The notes under the pieces were generated by a model that saw only the letters and a list, made by a program, of their open reading frames with translations, was not told the origin of the DNA and ran no database searches. From Actinomycetota bacterium (GTDB lineage Bacteria; Actinomycetota; Humimicrobiia; Humimicrobiales; Humimicrobiaceae), in assembly GCA_023475715.1 (NCBI GenBank), contig JAMCVO010000087.1, positions 15,040-79,039 of the forward strand: a DNA stretch of 64,000 nt, written 5' to 3'. Below are positions 1 to 10,061 of the stretch, one piece after another; the stretch's first letter is position 1; each line of letters starts with the position of its first letter. The translations under genes were made by a program, and so were the position numbers.

Positions 1-1808
1 ATCTTCTCAGCAATGGGGGCAACCGAACTCGAACCACCACCTGCTTGTTCTAACATACCAACAATGATGTACTCGGGATTTCCTATAGGAGCATAAGTTG
101 CAAACCATCCATAGTCTTGTTTGCCAAAAACTTCAGCGGTACCTGTTTTTCCTGCTACCGGGATTTCTTTTATCGGAAAATTTATAAATCTGCTCGCTGC
201 AGTTCCCTGTGAAACAACAAGACCCATACCTTTTTCTATTAATTCAAGATAATTTTTGTTTAAATTCAAATCTTCATAGCTCTTGTTGCCAGGATCAAGG
301 AAAGTATTGCCTTCTGCATCTTTAACTTCTTTTATAAAATGAGGTGTATATTTTAAGCCTCTGTTTACTATAATCGAATAAGCCTGTGCCATTTGCAGGG
401 GTGTAGTCAATACATCTCCCTGTCCAATACCCATATTGACGGTATCTCCCGGAAACCATATTGAATTATCTTTCTGGTCCTTAAAAAATTCTTTTTTCCA
501 TTTTTTATCGGGAACTAACCCGCCATCTTCATAAGGCAGATCGACTCCTGTTTTACTTCCAAAACCAAATATTCTTGCATATTTTTGCAATAGCTCATCC
601 TTATTATTATTTTTTACAAAAAGTTTATAAGCTACATTATAGAAATAAATATCGCAGGAATTTTTTATTGCACCCAGAATATTCAAACTGCCATGACCGC
701 TTTTTAACCAGCAGTATTTAGGAAAATCTCTTCCAAGACCATACCAGACCCCATTGCAGCGCTCTACACTATTTTCACTTTCAACTTCTTCGGAAAGTCC
801 GCCATAAGCTGTCACTATTTTAAAAACAGAGCCTGCTGCAAATGACATCACGGCTCTGTTATTTAACGGAAAATCATTTTTCGGATCATTTAAATAGTTC
901 CAGTCAGATACCGAAATTCCACCTGTAAAAACAGAGGGGTCAAATGTTGGATAGCTTGCCATGGCAAGTATTTCGCCTGTCTTTGCACTCAGTACAACAA
1001 TTGCACCGCCAGGAGCCTTAAAATAGTCTTCAGACCGCGGAACTTTTTTCTCTCTCGCAGCCATAATTGAGCTTGAAAGCAATTCTTCGACAACTTTCTG
1101 AAGATCTATATCAATTGTGATATATATATTATTTCCATTGGTATAGGGTACCTCTTCAACAATACTTTTTGGTTTTCCAAGCGGATCAACCTCATAAGTA
1201 ATTTTGCCTTTGGTCCCTTTAAGAATATCTTCATAAACTTCTTCTATACCGGTAAGCCCTATCTGATCTCCTCCTTCATATCCAATGCTGTATTTTTTCA
1301 TCTTCAGTTGTTCCTCATCAATTTCACCAATATATCCAAGTACATGAGAGGCCAGCGAGCCATATTCATAATCTCTGAAAAATACGTTAACAATTTCTAC
1401 TCCGGGCAATGAATTGGCATTTTCTTTAAGATAGATCATTGTTCCATAATCAATGTTCTGTTTCAAAATGACTCTTTCAAGATAGGAAATATTGCTTTTA
1501 TCAACTTTTTTGACTATTTCATCATAGGGAATATTTAATTTTTCACTAAGCGTTTCGAGCACTTCCTTATTATTGGCAACAATCCGGGGGTCTACTGCAA
1601 CTGCAGGGGAAGGAATGCTTTTTACCAGCAGTTTGCCATTCCTGTCAAAAATATTTCCCCTGGGCGCAGGTATTGATTTGGTACGAAGCACGCTTTGCGA
1701 AGCTTCTTGTGCATATATCGACCCGCTCATTACCTGAAGAAAATAAAGACGTACGGCAAGGACCGCAATTAGGATCAGCATGAAATAAATTATTATTCTA
1801 AATCTCAT
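1..1808 (-). CDS. mrdA: Penicillin-binding protein 2 (peptidoglycan transpeptidase), 3' end outside window
   Basis: Class B PBP that crosslinks lateral-wall peptidoglycan with the MreBCD/RodA elongation complex at the membrane. About 602 codons are visible; the C-terminal end lies beyond base 1. A single N-terminal membrane segment (residues 4-25) is followed by the dimerisation motif RGNIFDRNG. The transpeptidase motifs are in order: SVFK (Ser about 327), SCD (about 384) and KTG (about 554). The ATG at 1808 lies inside mreD, giving an 11-base overlap, so the two are translationally coupled. It is the last visible gene of the maf-mreB-mreC-mreD-mrdA run. Motif spacing is that of PBP2 (SCD followed by YFY) rather than the divisome enzyme FtsI. 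Confidence 0.93.
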   Translation of the reverse strand, partial: MRFRIIIYFMLILIAVLAVRLYFLQVMSGSIYAQEASQSVLRTKSIPAPRGNIFDRNGKLLVKSIPSPAVAVDPRIVANNKEVLETLSEKLNIPYDEIVKKVDKSNISYLERVILKQNIDYGTMIYLKENANSLPGVEIVNVFFRDYEYGSLASHVLGYIGEIDEEQLKMKKYSIGYEGGDQIGLTGIEEVYEDILKGTKGKITYEVDPLGKPKSIVEEVPYTNGNNIYITIDIDLQKVVEELLSSSIMAAREKKVPRSEDYFKAPGGAIVVLSAKTGEILAMASYPTFDPSVFTGGISVSDWNYLNDPKNDFPLNNRAVMSFAAGSVFKIVTAYGGLSEEVESENSVERCNGVWYGLGRDFPKYCWLKSGHGSLNILGAIKNSCDIYFYNVAYKLFVKNNNKDELLQKYARIFGFGSKTGVDLPYEDGGLVPDKKWKKEFFKDQKDNSIWFPGDTVNMGIGQGDVLTTPLQMAQAYSIIVNRGLKYTPHFIKEVKDAEGNTFLDPGNKSYEDLNLNKNYLELIEKGMGLVVSQGTAASRFINFPIKEIPVAGKTGTAEVFGKQDYGWFATYAPIGNPEYIIVGMLEQAGGGSSSVAPIAEK

Positions 1809-2316
1809 CTTTGTGTAAAAATCCAAACTCATCCTTTCTTTCTTTACCAATTTGAAGAAGCGGAAACAATACTAACATTAATAAAATATTACAAATAGGA
1901 TTTATTGCTATCTCCAGGCCAAGCTCTCCCAAGCTTGCCCTGAAATTAAACAAGTAATAAACACCGGTAAAAGACAATAAATTGATTTCAGTTATAAAAA
2001 AAATCGCTAAAATATAAACTAATATTTTCTTCTTCAACCCAATATTCATAATTTTGCTGACAACATAACCATTTAAAGCATATATTAATGCACTGATCCC
2101 TATGACATTTCCAACCAGCAAATCAAGAATCATTCCGGTTATAAAGCCGTAAACAACACCATATATCATTCCATCAAAAATAGTAATGCCGGCTATGACT
2201 ACCATGACAAGGTCAAGACTTATGTAATACAATTTCAGTCGTTCAACCAGAGTTATCTGAAGCACCAGGCATATAAGGAGAATTATAAAATGCAGTATTT
2301 TTTGTGTGGCCTTCAT
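1798..2316 (-). CDS. mreD: Rod shape-determining protein MreD
   Basis: A 172-residue integral membrane protein with about five hydrophobic segments, no charged core and a charged C-terminus. This matches the usual MreD size and profile. MreD bridges MreC and the elongation synthases. Sequence conservation in this family is weak, so the call rests on hydropathy plus its position between mreC (17 bases upstream) and mrdA (overlapping downstream). The ATG at 2316 gives a short cytoplasmic N-terminus before the first helix. Confidence 0.88.
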   Translation of the reverse strand: MKATQKILHFIILLICLVLQITLVERLKLYYISLDLVMVVIAGITIFDGMIYGVVYGFITGMILDLLVGNVIGISALIYALNGYVVSKIMNIGLKKKILVYILAIFFITEINLLSFTGVYYLFNFRASLGELGLEIAINPICNILLMLVLFPLLQIGKERKDEFGFLHKDEI

Positions 2317-2333
2317 TATTTATTTCTTTTTTC

Positions 2334-3149
2334 TTATCCTTTGATTACAAGAACATTTTCCAATTTTTTAAAATCTGCAAAAGGTTCGATTTCAATCTGT
2401 TTGTATGGATTATCCTGGACCATTGAAACCTTTTTTACTCTGCCGATAAGTACTTCGGGCGGAATATATTCACCAAACTCAGAGGTAAACAAGATGTCGC
2501 CTTTAAAAATTTCTTCGCCTGCCGCAATATAGTTCAGATAAATCTTTTTATCCAGACCACCTTCAATAATTCCAAGCTTTCTTGATGAGAGTACCCTGGC
2601 TCCTATACTGCTTTGAGGGTCATTTATAAGTCTGACCTCTGATGTATTGTTTGAACTTAGCGAGATTACACCAACAAGTCCCGCCTCTGTAACAACCGCC
2701 ATCCCTTCCAATATGCCATCTCTTTTACCAACATTTAATATTATCTGGGATTGCCATTTGTTTTCATAAAAGCCAATCACCTTTGCCACCAGGGTCTTGT
2801 GTTCTTCCCTGATCTGCAATCCAAGAATTTTCCTCAATGATTCATTTTCAATCTTAAGATTTATATTTTCACTGTAATCTTTCTGCAGCGCAGCATTTTC
2901 ATCCTCTAAAGCAAGCAGTTTCTCTCTTAGTTTAAAGTAATCATTAATGCCGTTAAAGAATCTTGATATTGGTTGAAATAAAAGGAAAGTTTTTTCCTGA
3001 ATTGGCTCAAAAAAATTCAAAGTTGCAGATTTTGCTTCTTTAAGCAGACTTGCATCTTTAAAGCTTACCGTAATAACAATTATGCAAATGACTATTATTA
3101 CAGCTAAAACAATAGTACTCTTTAGATTTTTTTTTAAAGGTGCCATCAA
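2334..3149 (-). CDS. mreC: Rod shape-determining protein MreC
   Basis: A 271-residue protein with one N-terminal membrane helix (about residues 12-30), then a coiled-coil stretch (about 70-110) and a beta-rich extracytoplasmic domain containing the VGVISLSSNNTSEVRLI region typical of MreC. MreC links MreB filaments to the peptidoglycan synthases outside the membrane. It sits 28 bases downstream of mreB and just before mreD, the canonical order. Length is normal for the family and nothing looks damaged. Confidence 0.93.
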   Translation of the reverse strand: MMAPLKKNLKSTIVLAVIIVICIIVITVSFKDASLLKEAKSATLNFFEPIQEKTFLLFQPISRFFNGINDYFKLREKLLALEDENAALQKDYSENINLKIENESLRKILGLQIREEHKTLVAKVIGFYENKWQSQIILNVGKRDGILEGMAVVTEAGLVGVISLSSNNTSEVRLINDPQSSIGARVLSSRKLGIIEGGLDKKIYLNYIAAGEEIFKGDILFTSEFGEYIPPEVLIGRVKKVSMVQDNPYKQIEIEPFADFKKLENVLVIKG

Positions 3150-3177
3150 AATATATTAGATACATGGTTTTTAAAAC

Positions 3178-4209
3178 CTATTGTTTTGAATATCTCAAGT
3201 ACCTCTTAAGTGATGAAAAATCTTCAACACACTTACCTGCCCCTAAGGCTACAGATGCCAGCGGATCCGGAGCAAGATAGACGGGGCAATGTGTTTCTCT
3301 GCTGATCCTTTCCGACAACCCCTTAAGCAGCGCTCCGCCTCCGCTTAATACTATGCCTCTTTTCATGATATCAGAGGCTAACTCTGGAGGAGTGTCGTCA
3401 AGAACTTCAACTATGGAATTTATTATGTCGCTCAGTGTTTTTTCAAGTGCAGCTCTTACCTGTTGACTTGTTATTATTATGGTCTTGGGTAAACCTGCTA
3501 CAAGGTCCCTTCCATTTACCTCCATTTTTTCTTCATTTTCAAGTGGAAAAGCTGAACCTATTTCCATTTTTATTTTTTCAGCGGTACTTTCACCAACCAG
3601 TAAATTATTTTCCTTCTTCAAATAATAAATAATGGCCTCATCCATTTCGTCCCCGCCTATCCGTAAAGACTGATACGCAACTATTCCACCCAGAGAAATT
3701 ACCGCAACCTCTGAAGTTCCGCCGCCAATATCCACAACCATGCTTCCCGTTGGTTCGTCGATAGGCAGATCTGAACCTATGGCTGCTGCCAGAGGTTCCT
3801 CGATAATATATGCGGCCCTTGCACCTGCCTGTTCGGTCGCTTCAACAACCGCTTTTTTTTCAACTGCTGTAATACCGGAAGGAACACATATAACTATACG
3901 TGGACGTGCAATGGCCATGTTTTTGTGAACTTTCTGAATAAAATATCTGAGCATTCTTTCTGTAGTATCAAAATCTGCAATAACACCATCTTTTAAGGGT
4001 CTTATTGCCACTATGTTCCCGGGAGTCCTGCCAACCATCTTTTTTGCTTCCATCCCCACAGCAAGAATTTTTTTGTTGTCCTTATCAATGGCAACAATAG
4101 ATGGTTCATTCAACACTATGCCCTTATTTTTTACAAATACCAGTGTGTTTGCAGTACCAAGATCTATACCCATATCCCTGCCTATTAAATTTAAAAAGAA
4201 ATCAAACAT
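3178..4209 (-). CDS. mreB: Rod shape-determining actin homologue MreB
   Basis: A 343-residue bacterial actin that polymerises under the membrane and positions elongation-phase wall synthesis. The actin-fold phosphate loops are visible: [10 protein letters not shown] near residue 17, and the second phosphate motif [14 protein letters not shown] about 160-175. The adenosine motif [14 protein letters not shown] is near 287-300. An N-terminal amphipathic stretch ([14 protein letters not shown]) fits membrane binding. Length and motifs are canonical. It lies between maf (upstream) and mreC. The organism is therefore probably rod-shaped. Confidence 0.97.
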   Translation of the reverse strand: MFDFFLNLIGRDMGIDLGTANTLVFVKNKGIVLNEPSIVAIDKDNKKILAVGMEAKKMVGRTPGNIVAIRPLKDGVIADFDTTERMLRYFIQKVHKNMAIARPRIVICVPSGITAVEKKAVVEATEQAGARAAYIIEEPLAAAIGSDLPIDEPTGSMVVDIGGGTSEVAVISLGGIVAYQSLRIGGDEMDEAIIYYLKKENNLLVGESTAEKIKMEIGSAFPLENEEKMEVNGRDLVAGLPKTIIITSQQVRAALEKTLSDIINSIVEVLDDTPPELASDIMKRGIVLSGGGALLKGLSERISRETHCPVYLAPDPLASVALGAGKCVEDFSSLKRYLRYSKQ

Positions 4210-4238
4210 CTAAGGTCTCCTTAATTCTTATAAAATTG

Positions 4239-4850
4239 TCATAAAATTTTGTAATTAAATTTTTTCATTAAACCTATGAACTTGCCTACCGGAAGTCCCG
4301 CAACGTTGTAAAAACAGCCATTTATCTTCTCTATCAATATACTTCCAAATCCCATAATATCATATGCTCCTGCTTTATCCGAAACATACTCGATTTCAAG
4401 ATATTTTTCAATCTCAGCCTTATCAAGCTTCCTGAATTTTACTACGGTAATATCGCTATCAGACAAGAAACTGCCTGAATTAAAATTCAGAACAGAAACA
4501 CTGCTTATAACACTGTGGCTTTTTCCCGAAAGGCTCGTTAAAAAATCCCTTGCCATTTTTATATCGAGCGGCTTACCGAAAAATCTACCGCGGCAGTATA
4601 CAATTGTGTCAAAACCGGCAATCAATGCATTTCTATAATTTAAATTATTAATTATAGCATGATTATAAATATTTTTGACTTTAGCTAGACTATTATATGA
4701 AACAGTCTCGTAAGGATTTTTAAAAAGCTTTTCTACGGATTTACTGGGCTCAATTATTTCAAAATCCAGATGAAGCTGCTCCAGTATCCTTTTCCTTCTC
4801 GGAGAACTTGATGCCAGTATAATTCTTTTATTGTCTTCTTCTTCTTCCAA
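4239..4850 (-). CDS. maf: Maf family nucleoside triphosphate pyrophosphatase
   Basis: A 203-residue Maf/YhdE-type house-cleaning enzyme that hydrolyses non-canonical or excess NTPs (dTTP/UTP-type or m7GTP-type) to monophosphates. The N-terminal ASSSPRRKRIL signature, the FDTIVYCRGRFFGKP strand with the metal-site acidic residue, and the GAYDIMGFGSILIEKINGCFYNV block near 160-185 are the family hallmarks. The chosen ATG overlaps the upstream DUF4321-like gene by 23 bases and leaves an acidic leader (MEEEEDNK) before the conserved block. The substrate subclass cannot be decided here. Its neighbour mreB is a common partner. Confidence 0.9.
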   Translation of the reverse strand: MEEEEDNKRIILASSSPRRKRILEQLHLDFEIIEPSKSVEKLFKNPYETVSYNSLAKVKNIYNHAIINNLNYRNALIAGFDTIVYCRGRFFGKPLDIKMARDFLTSLSGKSHSVISSVSVLNFNSGSFLSDSDITVVKFRKLDKAEIEKYLEIEYVSDKAGAYDIMGFGSILIEKINGCFYNVAGLPVGKFIGLMKKFNYKIL

Positions 4851-5085
4851 TATCTGCTATTAAAAATGCTATTAATATCCCAATTATAGCACCAAGAGTA
4901 ATATTTAAATGTAAACTGAAGCTAACATCTATAAGATATAAATTTAAGCTCAGCTGATCTGTTCCAACCTTTAACCCTTTATCAAGAATAGGTATCGTAT
5001 CCTTGAGCACATGCCCTAGAATAGCACCCAATACACCACCTACAAATACAATAAAAAAGGTAATGATTCCCCTTCTTTTACCCAT
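4828..5085 (-). CDS. Small membrane protein, DUF4321-like
   Basis: An 85-residue protein with two predicted membrane helices (about residues 9-27 and 58-78) joined by a short external loop with LSLNLYLIDVSFSLHLNI. The pattern (basic N-terminus MGKRRG, glycine-rich first helix, IGILIAFLIADI second helix) and its place directly before maf/mreB match the DUF4321 family of Gram-positive-type bacteria. Function is unknown. The 3' end overlaps maf, so both are co-translated. The family name is from memory of its size and context rather than a search. Confidence 0.7.
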   Translation of the reverse strand: MGKRRGIITFFIVFVGGVLGAILGHVLKDTIPILDKGLKVGTDQLSLNLYLIDVSFSLHLNITLGAIIGILIAFLIADIGRRRRQ

Positions 5086-5134
5086 TAACCACCTGCTTTA
5101 ATCTAATTTGCTGCTGATAATAAATATAGGTTTA

Positions 5135-5545
5135 TTATTGATAATAATCTTTAAAAAATAATCTGATTTCCCTTTCGGCACTTTCGGTGCAGTCAGAACC
5201 GTGTACCACATTTATGGTTATATCAGTACCAAAATCAGATCTGATTGTTCCTGGTGCTGCTTTTAAGGGATCTGTATTCCCCATGACTTTCCTAACCTTA
5301 TTAACTGCATCTTCACCTTCCAGAACCATTACAACCGAATTGTCTGCAGTAATATAATTAATTAGTCTTTCAAAATAAGGCTTCCCTTTATGCTCGCAGT
5401 AATGCATACATGCCAGCTCCCTGTCAATATGTATCATTTTTAATCTGCTGATGTATAAGTTCTCGTTTTCAAATCTTGAAATGATCTCACCGACTATTTT
5501 TTTACCGATACCATCTGGTTTTATTATGACAAGACTTTTTTTCAT
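5135..5545 (-). CDS. ndk: Nucleoside diphosphate kinase
   Basis: A 136-residue cytoplasmic enzyme that transfers the gamma-phosphate from NTPs to NDPs through a phosphohistidine. The catalytic NVVHGSDC motif places the active histidine at residue 115. The N-terminal LVIIKPDGIG block and the RKVMGNTDPLKAAPGTIR loop that binds the nucleotide are intact. The usual SDS after the histidine is SDC here, a tolerated variation. Length is standard. It is followed by the DUF4321-maf-mre run and preceded 20 bases upstream by the zinc-ribbon gene. Confidence 0.97.
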   Translation of the reverse strand: MKKSLVIIKPDGIGKKIVGEIISRFENENLYISRLKMIHIDRELACMHYCEHKGKPYFERLINYITADNSVVMVLEGEDAVNKVRKVMGNTDPLKAAPGTIRSDFGTDITINVVHGSDCTESAEREIRLFFKDYYQ

Positions 5546-5564
5546 AAAATACTATCACACCTTA

Positions 5565-6017
5565 TTATTGTTCTGTTTTACAGTATGGACATACTTTCCA
5601 GTCCAAATTCAATGGTTTTTCGCATTGAATACAGGTTTTTTTTAACTTTTTTCTGCAATACGGGCAAAGAATAAATTCTTCTTTTATCATTTTTCCGCAT
5701 GTCGGGCATTTGGAAATATTGGAATTAAGAATTGCTTCCATTCTTTTAATCTCAAGGGATCTTTCTACTACATCCTCAATAAACTCCGGCGGGCGCAATA
5801 TCAGATAAATAATCAGGCCCAAAAAGTTAAATATGAGCACTATTACTGCCCAGAATATTGCATTTGTATTTCTCAGTCTGGCATCCCTGTACGTCCAGTA
5901 TACAAACGCAAGCCAGATTATCACAATTATAAAAATAATTCCATAGATTAAATTTCTCCAAATGGGAAGCTTAAAGAAATTCATAATGTTGGTAAAATAC
6001 TTTAGTATGTCCATCAA
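5565..6017 (-). CDS. Membrane protein with C-terminal double zinc ribbon
   Basis: A 150-residue protein. Two hydrophobic segments (about 18-40 and 53-72) resemble a phospholipase D nuclease-N-type (PLDc_N-like) two-helix module. Then come two zinc ribbons, CPTCGK...CPYC and CIQCEK...CPYC, in the last 55 residues. No catalytic motif is visible, so I infer a membrane-anchored metal-binding or protein-interaction role. It sits 9 bases from folC upstream and 20 from ndk downstream, in the same transcript. The molecular function is not recognised. Confidence 0.75.
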   Translation of the reverse strand: MMDILKYFTNIMNFFKLPIWRNLIYGIIFIIVIIWLAFVYWTYRDARLRNTNAIFWAVIVLIFNFLGLIIYLILRPPEFIEDVVERSLEIKRMEAILNSNISKCPTCGKMIKEEFILCPYCRKKLKKTCIQCEKPLNLDWKVCPYCKTEQ

Positions 6018-6025
6018 TCCTCCAG

Positions 6026-7360
6026 CTAAAAATTTATATGTTCCAAATTAGTTATTGAGCCCGTAATGCATATAATATCATTACTTTTAGAAATATTTAA
6101 AGCAAAATTTAAAGAATTTCCAATGTTATCAATTTTATAAACCTGTTCCGGGATGCTGCTTGTTTTATTTTTTTTCAGTTTTTCTATTAAACAGACGACT
6201 TCAGATTCAAGGATCTCTACATCAAGACTTCGCACAGTTTGGCTTGAGGTTATTATAAGAATGTCACTGGCAGATACGATATCTGCAACCATTTCCTTAT
6301 AATTTTTGTCCTTAAGTACAGCAAAGATAATTATTCTTTTTGAGCCTGCAAAATTTTCATTAAGATTATTTATAAAGTTTTTAATTCCCTCGGGATTATG
6401 TGAAGTATCGGCGATTACAAGCGGATTTCTTTGCATTATCTGGAATCTTCCCATAACATTTATACTCAAAAGCGCTTTTTTAACAAGATCTTCATTAACT
6501 TTTTTACTTATTTTTTTGAAATAAAGTTCAACAAGCATCAGAGCCAGAGAGAGGTTGGCGGGCTGATAATTTCCGACTAGCGGAATTTTTAGGCTCCTAT
6601 ACTCCGAAATTGTTCCCTTAATATCCACATTCCAACCAGTTAAATCTATTTTTTCTTTTTTTAAAATAAAAAAATCTTTCCCAAGCACAAATAATTTCGA
6701 ATATGTTTTTTCTGTTTTTTTCCTTAAAACTTCCAGCACCTTTCTATTATTGCTTGTTGTAGCAACATAGGCACCCTCTTTTATCACTTGTGCTTTTTCA
6801 GCAGCTATTTCTTCAATAGTATTTCCCAGAATTGCAGTATGTTCAAGACTTACTCCTGTTAATCCTGCTACCACCGAATCTGCCACATTTGTGGCATCCC
6901 ACCTTCCACCCATACCGGCTTCAAGAATCATAACCTGCAAATGCTCCTCGGCACATAACCCGAAAGCCATAGCTGCAATAATTTCAAATTGTGTCATAGG
7001 ACCATCAAGATTTAGATCATTTACTATCTGAACATAGGGATAAATACCGGAAAAAAGTCTGGCAAATCGTGATTTGGATATACTGGCGCCGCAGGCCCAA
7101 AGCCGTTCGGTATATTCATTTATATGAGGTGAAATATGATAACCGCACCTTAAGCCATGCTTATATATGATATGACTTGCGATGATGGCAGTTGATGTTT
7201 TGCCATTTGTGCCGACAACATGAATGAAATCTGTTTTTTTATGGTTATTACCCTGAATTTCGAGTATTTTTTTTATTCTTACGAGGCTTGGTTTAATACC
7301 AAATACCAGACAATCATCGAGGTATCTAGTGGCTTGAGCATAGTTAAAATTTTGCATCAC
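6026..7360 (-). CDS. folC: Folylpolyglutamate synthase / dihydrofolate synthase
   Basis: A 444-residue Mur-ligase-family enzyme that adds glutamate to dihydropteroate or tetrahydrofolate using ATP. The P-loop VGTNGKTSTA (residues about 48-57), the GMGGRWDATNV motif, the SLEHTAILG stretch and the C-terminal ADTSHNPEGI motif are present. Length is normal (about 420-440). The ATG overlaps the valS stop codon by four bases (ATGA), a typical coupling. The valS-folC order is frequent in Gram-positive bacteria. Whether it has both activities cannot be judged from sequence. Confidence 0.95.
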   Translation of the reverse strand: MMQNFNYAQATRYLDDCLVFGIKPSLVRIKKILEIQGNNHKKTDFIHVVGTNGKTSTAIIASHIIYKHGLRCGYHISPHINEYTERLWACGASISKSRFARLFSGIYPYVQIVNDLNLDGPMTQFEIIAAMAFGLCAEEHLQVMILEAGMGGRWDATNVADSVVAGLTGVSLEHTAILGNTIEEIAAEKAQVIKEGAYVATTSNNRKVLEVLRKKTEKTYSKLFVLGKDFFILKKEKIDLTGWNVDIKGTISEYRSLKIPLVGNYQPANLSLALMLVELYFKKISKKVNEDLVKKALLSINVMGRFQIMQRNPLVIADTSHNPEGIKNFINNLNENFAGSKRIIIFAVLKDKNYKEMVADIVSASDILIITSSQTVRSLDVEILESEVVCLIEKLKKNKTSSIPEQVYKIDNIGNSLNFALNISKSNDIICITGSITNLEHINF

Positions 7361-10059
7361 TTTTTAATTTCCTGCATCTTTTCAAGCTGGTCATATAATA
7401 TCTTAAGAGAATGACTTGACTGTTTAAATTTTTCCGACTCTTTGGCTATAATATCCTTAGGAGCTTTTTCCATGAATTGTGGGTTGGAAATTTTTTTATC
7501 GCTTTTTTCCTTTTCAATTTTTAACCTGGAAATTTCATCCTTGAGCCTTTTTATTTCAAGTTCTATATCAATTGCATCAAGCAGGTATATATAAATTTCA
7601 CTGCCGCCTTTAACAGATTTTACAAACCCCTTTTTATCCTCAGGTTCTGCCAGATTCAGCAGTTCCAACTTTGCAAGAGAATAAATATAGCTTAAATTAC
7701 TGATAATAAGCTCACTTAATTCTTTTGAGGCTGTTTTAATATAAACTTTGATTTTGACTGCAGGATTTATTTTGAGCTCTGATCTCAGTCTCCTTATTTC
7801 ACCCACAATTCCAAAAATTGATAATAATTCTTTCTCAGATTCGTTATCTATCCTGCCAAGCATTCTGTCACCGGAGCCAGGGATTTTTTCTATCATGATG
7901 CTTTCCCCTTCATGAGGAACATTCTGCCAAATTTTTTCAGTGATAAATGGCATGAATGGATGCAGCAGCTTTAAATATTTTTCCAGGATATACCAAAGTA
8001 TATAAAGTGCCGTTTTTTTGTCATTTTTGGAGTTTTTGGCAATCCTGACTTTTGAAGCTTCTATATACCAGTCACAGTAATATTTCCAAAAAAAATTATT
8101 TAAAATCCTGCATGCAAAGGAAAAATTATATTTTTCCAGATATTTTTCTGTAGTTTTTATGGTTTTGGCAAACCTTGATAATATCCACTTATCCCACAGA
8201 TTTAACTTAAGTTCCGAAGACTTTATTTTAAACGGATAAAAATCCTTTTCACCATCAATACAGTGTATTAAAAATTTTGCAGCATTCCAGAGCTTATTGG
8301 CAAAATTCCTGGCACCTTCTATTTTTTCCTCGCCAAGGAGAAGATTTTTTCCTGGTGTTGTAAGCGATGCAAGTGTATATCTCAATGAATCTGCGCCATA
8401 TTTATTTATTATCTCTATAGGGTCAACAACATTTCCTTTCGATTTACTCATTTTCTGACCATACACATCGTTTACCAGAGGATTTATAAATACTTCCTTA
8501 AATGGCACCTCTTTCATAAAATAAAGGCTCATCATTATCATTCTTGCAACCCAGAAAAAAATAATATCATGAGCTGTAATCAAAACACTTGTCGGAAAGA
8601 AATAATGCAACTCCGGGGTATCTTTGGGCCAGCCCATCGAAGCAAAAGGCCATAAGCAAGAGCTGAACCATGTATCGAGCACATCGTTATCCTGTTCCAG
8701 ATTTGTACCTGAGCATTTGCTGCATTTTTCCGGCGGGGTTTCACTGACAATCATTTCATTACAATCAATACAGTACCAAACCGGTATTCTGTGTCCCCAC
8801 CATAGCTGCCTTGAAATGCACCAGTCCCTTATGTTTTCCATCCAGTTAAAGTAAAGCTTTTCCCATTTCTTAGGTATAATTCTTACTTTGCCTTCGCGGA
8901 CTGCAGAAATTGCGGGTTCTGCAAGTTTTTTCATTGAAACATACCACTGAAGCGAAACCCTGGGTTCAATTATGGTATTGCATCTTGAACAGCTGCCTAC
9001 CGAAGAAATATGATCTTTTTTTCCCAGCAGCAGTCCTGATTTTTCAAGGTCGGCAAGTACTTTTTTTCTGGCTTCATATCTGTCCAACCCCTTGTATTTG
9101 CCTGCATTGGCATTTATTTCGGCTGACTCTGTCATTATATTTATTTCTTCAAGCTTATGCCGTTTTCCGATTTCGAAATCATTGGTATCATGCGAAGGAG
9201 TTATTTTTACTGCACCTGTTCCAAAATTCATGTCAACATAATCATCTGCAATTATTGGAATTTTTCTCTCCATAAGAGGAAGCAGTACAAATCGTCCCAT
9301 ATAATTCTTATATCGTTTATCTTTCGGATTTACTGCAACTGCGGTATCGCCAAGCATGGTTTCAGGCCTTGTTGTAGAAACTATGATAAATTCAGTGGTA
9401 CTGGATTTCCCGGTTTCCCTGTCAATTAAAGGGTATTTGATATCCCAAAGCATGCCTTTTTTGTTATTATATTCGACTTCAATATCCGAAATTGCAGTTA
9501 AGCACCTTGGACACCAGTTAACAATATAATTGCCCCTATATATAAGTCCCGCATTAAAAAGAACAACAAATTCTTTGTTTACTGCCCGAATATAATCATT
9601 ATCGAAAGTAAATCTAAGCCTGCTCCAGTCGCAGGAACTTCCCAGAGATTTTAATTGTGATATTATTCTGTTGCCATACTGGTTTCTCCACTCCCATATC
9701 TTATCTGTAAATTTTTCCCTGCCGAGCTGAAATCTTGTAATTCCAGTTTTATTAAGCTCTTTTTCAACAACATTCTGAGTGGCAATTCCGGCATGGTCGG
9801 TACCAGGTATCCAGCAAGCAGAAAACCCCTTCATTCTTCTATATCTGATAACTATATCCTGAAGGGTGTTGTTTAAGGCATGCCCGACATGAAGATAACC
9901 TGTGACATTTGGAGGCGGGATTACGATACTGAAAGGTTTTTTTGTATTATCAATAATTCCCTGAAAATAATTACTATCAAGCCATAATTGATATATTTTT
10001 GCCTCAAAATCACCAGGGTTATACTTATCCTGCAATTTGTCAAAAAGTTCATCTAACAT
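7357..10059 (-). CDS. valS: Valyl-tRNA synthetase
   Basis: A 900-residue class I aminoacyl-tRNA synthetase charging tRNA-Val. The HIGH-type motif HVGH is at residues 57-60, KMSKSKGN is near 535, and the editing-domain and tRNA-binding features (GTDHAGIATQ, then the CP1 domain about 150-400) are complete. Four cysteine pairs (CPRC, CSRC, CIDC, CSKC) suggest zinc-knuckle insertions. The C-terminal 65 residues form the coiled-coil arm that contacts the tRNA elbow. It starts 2 bases after clpX ends. No T-box leader is visible, as the gene is internal to the operon. Confidence 0.97.
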   Translation of the reverse strand: MLDELFDKLQDKYNPGDFEAKIYQLWLDSNYFQGIIDNTKKPFSIVIPPPNVTGYLHVGHALNNTLQDIVIRYRRMKGFSACWIPGTDHAGIATQNVVEKELNKTGITRFQLGREKFTDKIWEWRNQYGNRIISQLKSLGSSCDWSRLRFTFDNDYIRAVNKEFVVLFNAGLIYRGNYIVNWCPRCLTAISDIEVEYNNKKGMLWDIKYPLIDRETGKSSTTEFIIVSTTRPETMLGDTAVAVNPKDKRYKNYMGRFVLLPLMERKIPIIADDYVDMNFGTGAVKITPSHDTNDFEIGKRHKLEEINIMTESAEINANAGKYKGLDRYEARKKVLADLEKSGLLLGKKDHISSVGSCSRCNTIIEPRVSLQWYVSMKKLAEPAISAVREGKVRIIPKKWEKLYFNWMENIRDWCISRQLWWGHRIPVWYCIDCNEMIVSETPPEKCSKCSGTNLEQDNDVLDTWFSSCLWPFASMGWPKDTPELHYFFPTSVLITAHDIIFFWVARMIMMSLYFMKEVPFKEVFINPLVNDVYGQKMSKSKGNVVDPIEIINKYGADSLRYTLASLTTPGKNLLLGEEKIEGARNFANKLWNAAKFLIHCIDGEKDFYPFKIKSSELKLNLWDKWILSRFAKTIKTTEKYLEKYNFSFACRILNNFFWKYYCDWYIEASKVRIAKNSKNDKKTALYILWYILEKYLKLLHPFMPFITEKIWQNVPHEGESIMIEKIPGSGDRMLGRIDNESEKELLSIFGIVGEIRRLRSELKINPAVKIKVYIKTASKELSELIISNLSYIYSLAKLELLNLAEPEDKKGFVKSVKGGSEIYIYLLDAIDIELEIKRLKDEISRLKIEKEKSDKKISNPQFMEKAPKDIIAKESEKFKQSSHSLKILYDQLEKMQEIKK

Positions 10060-10061
10060 AA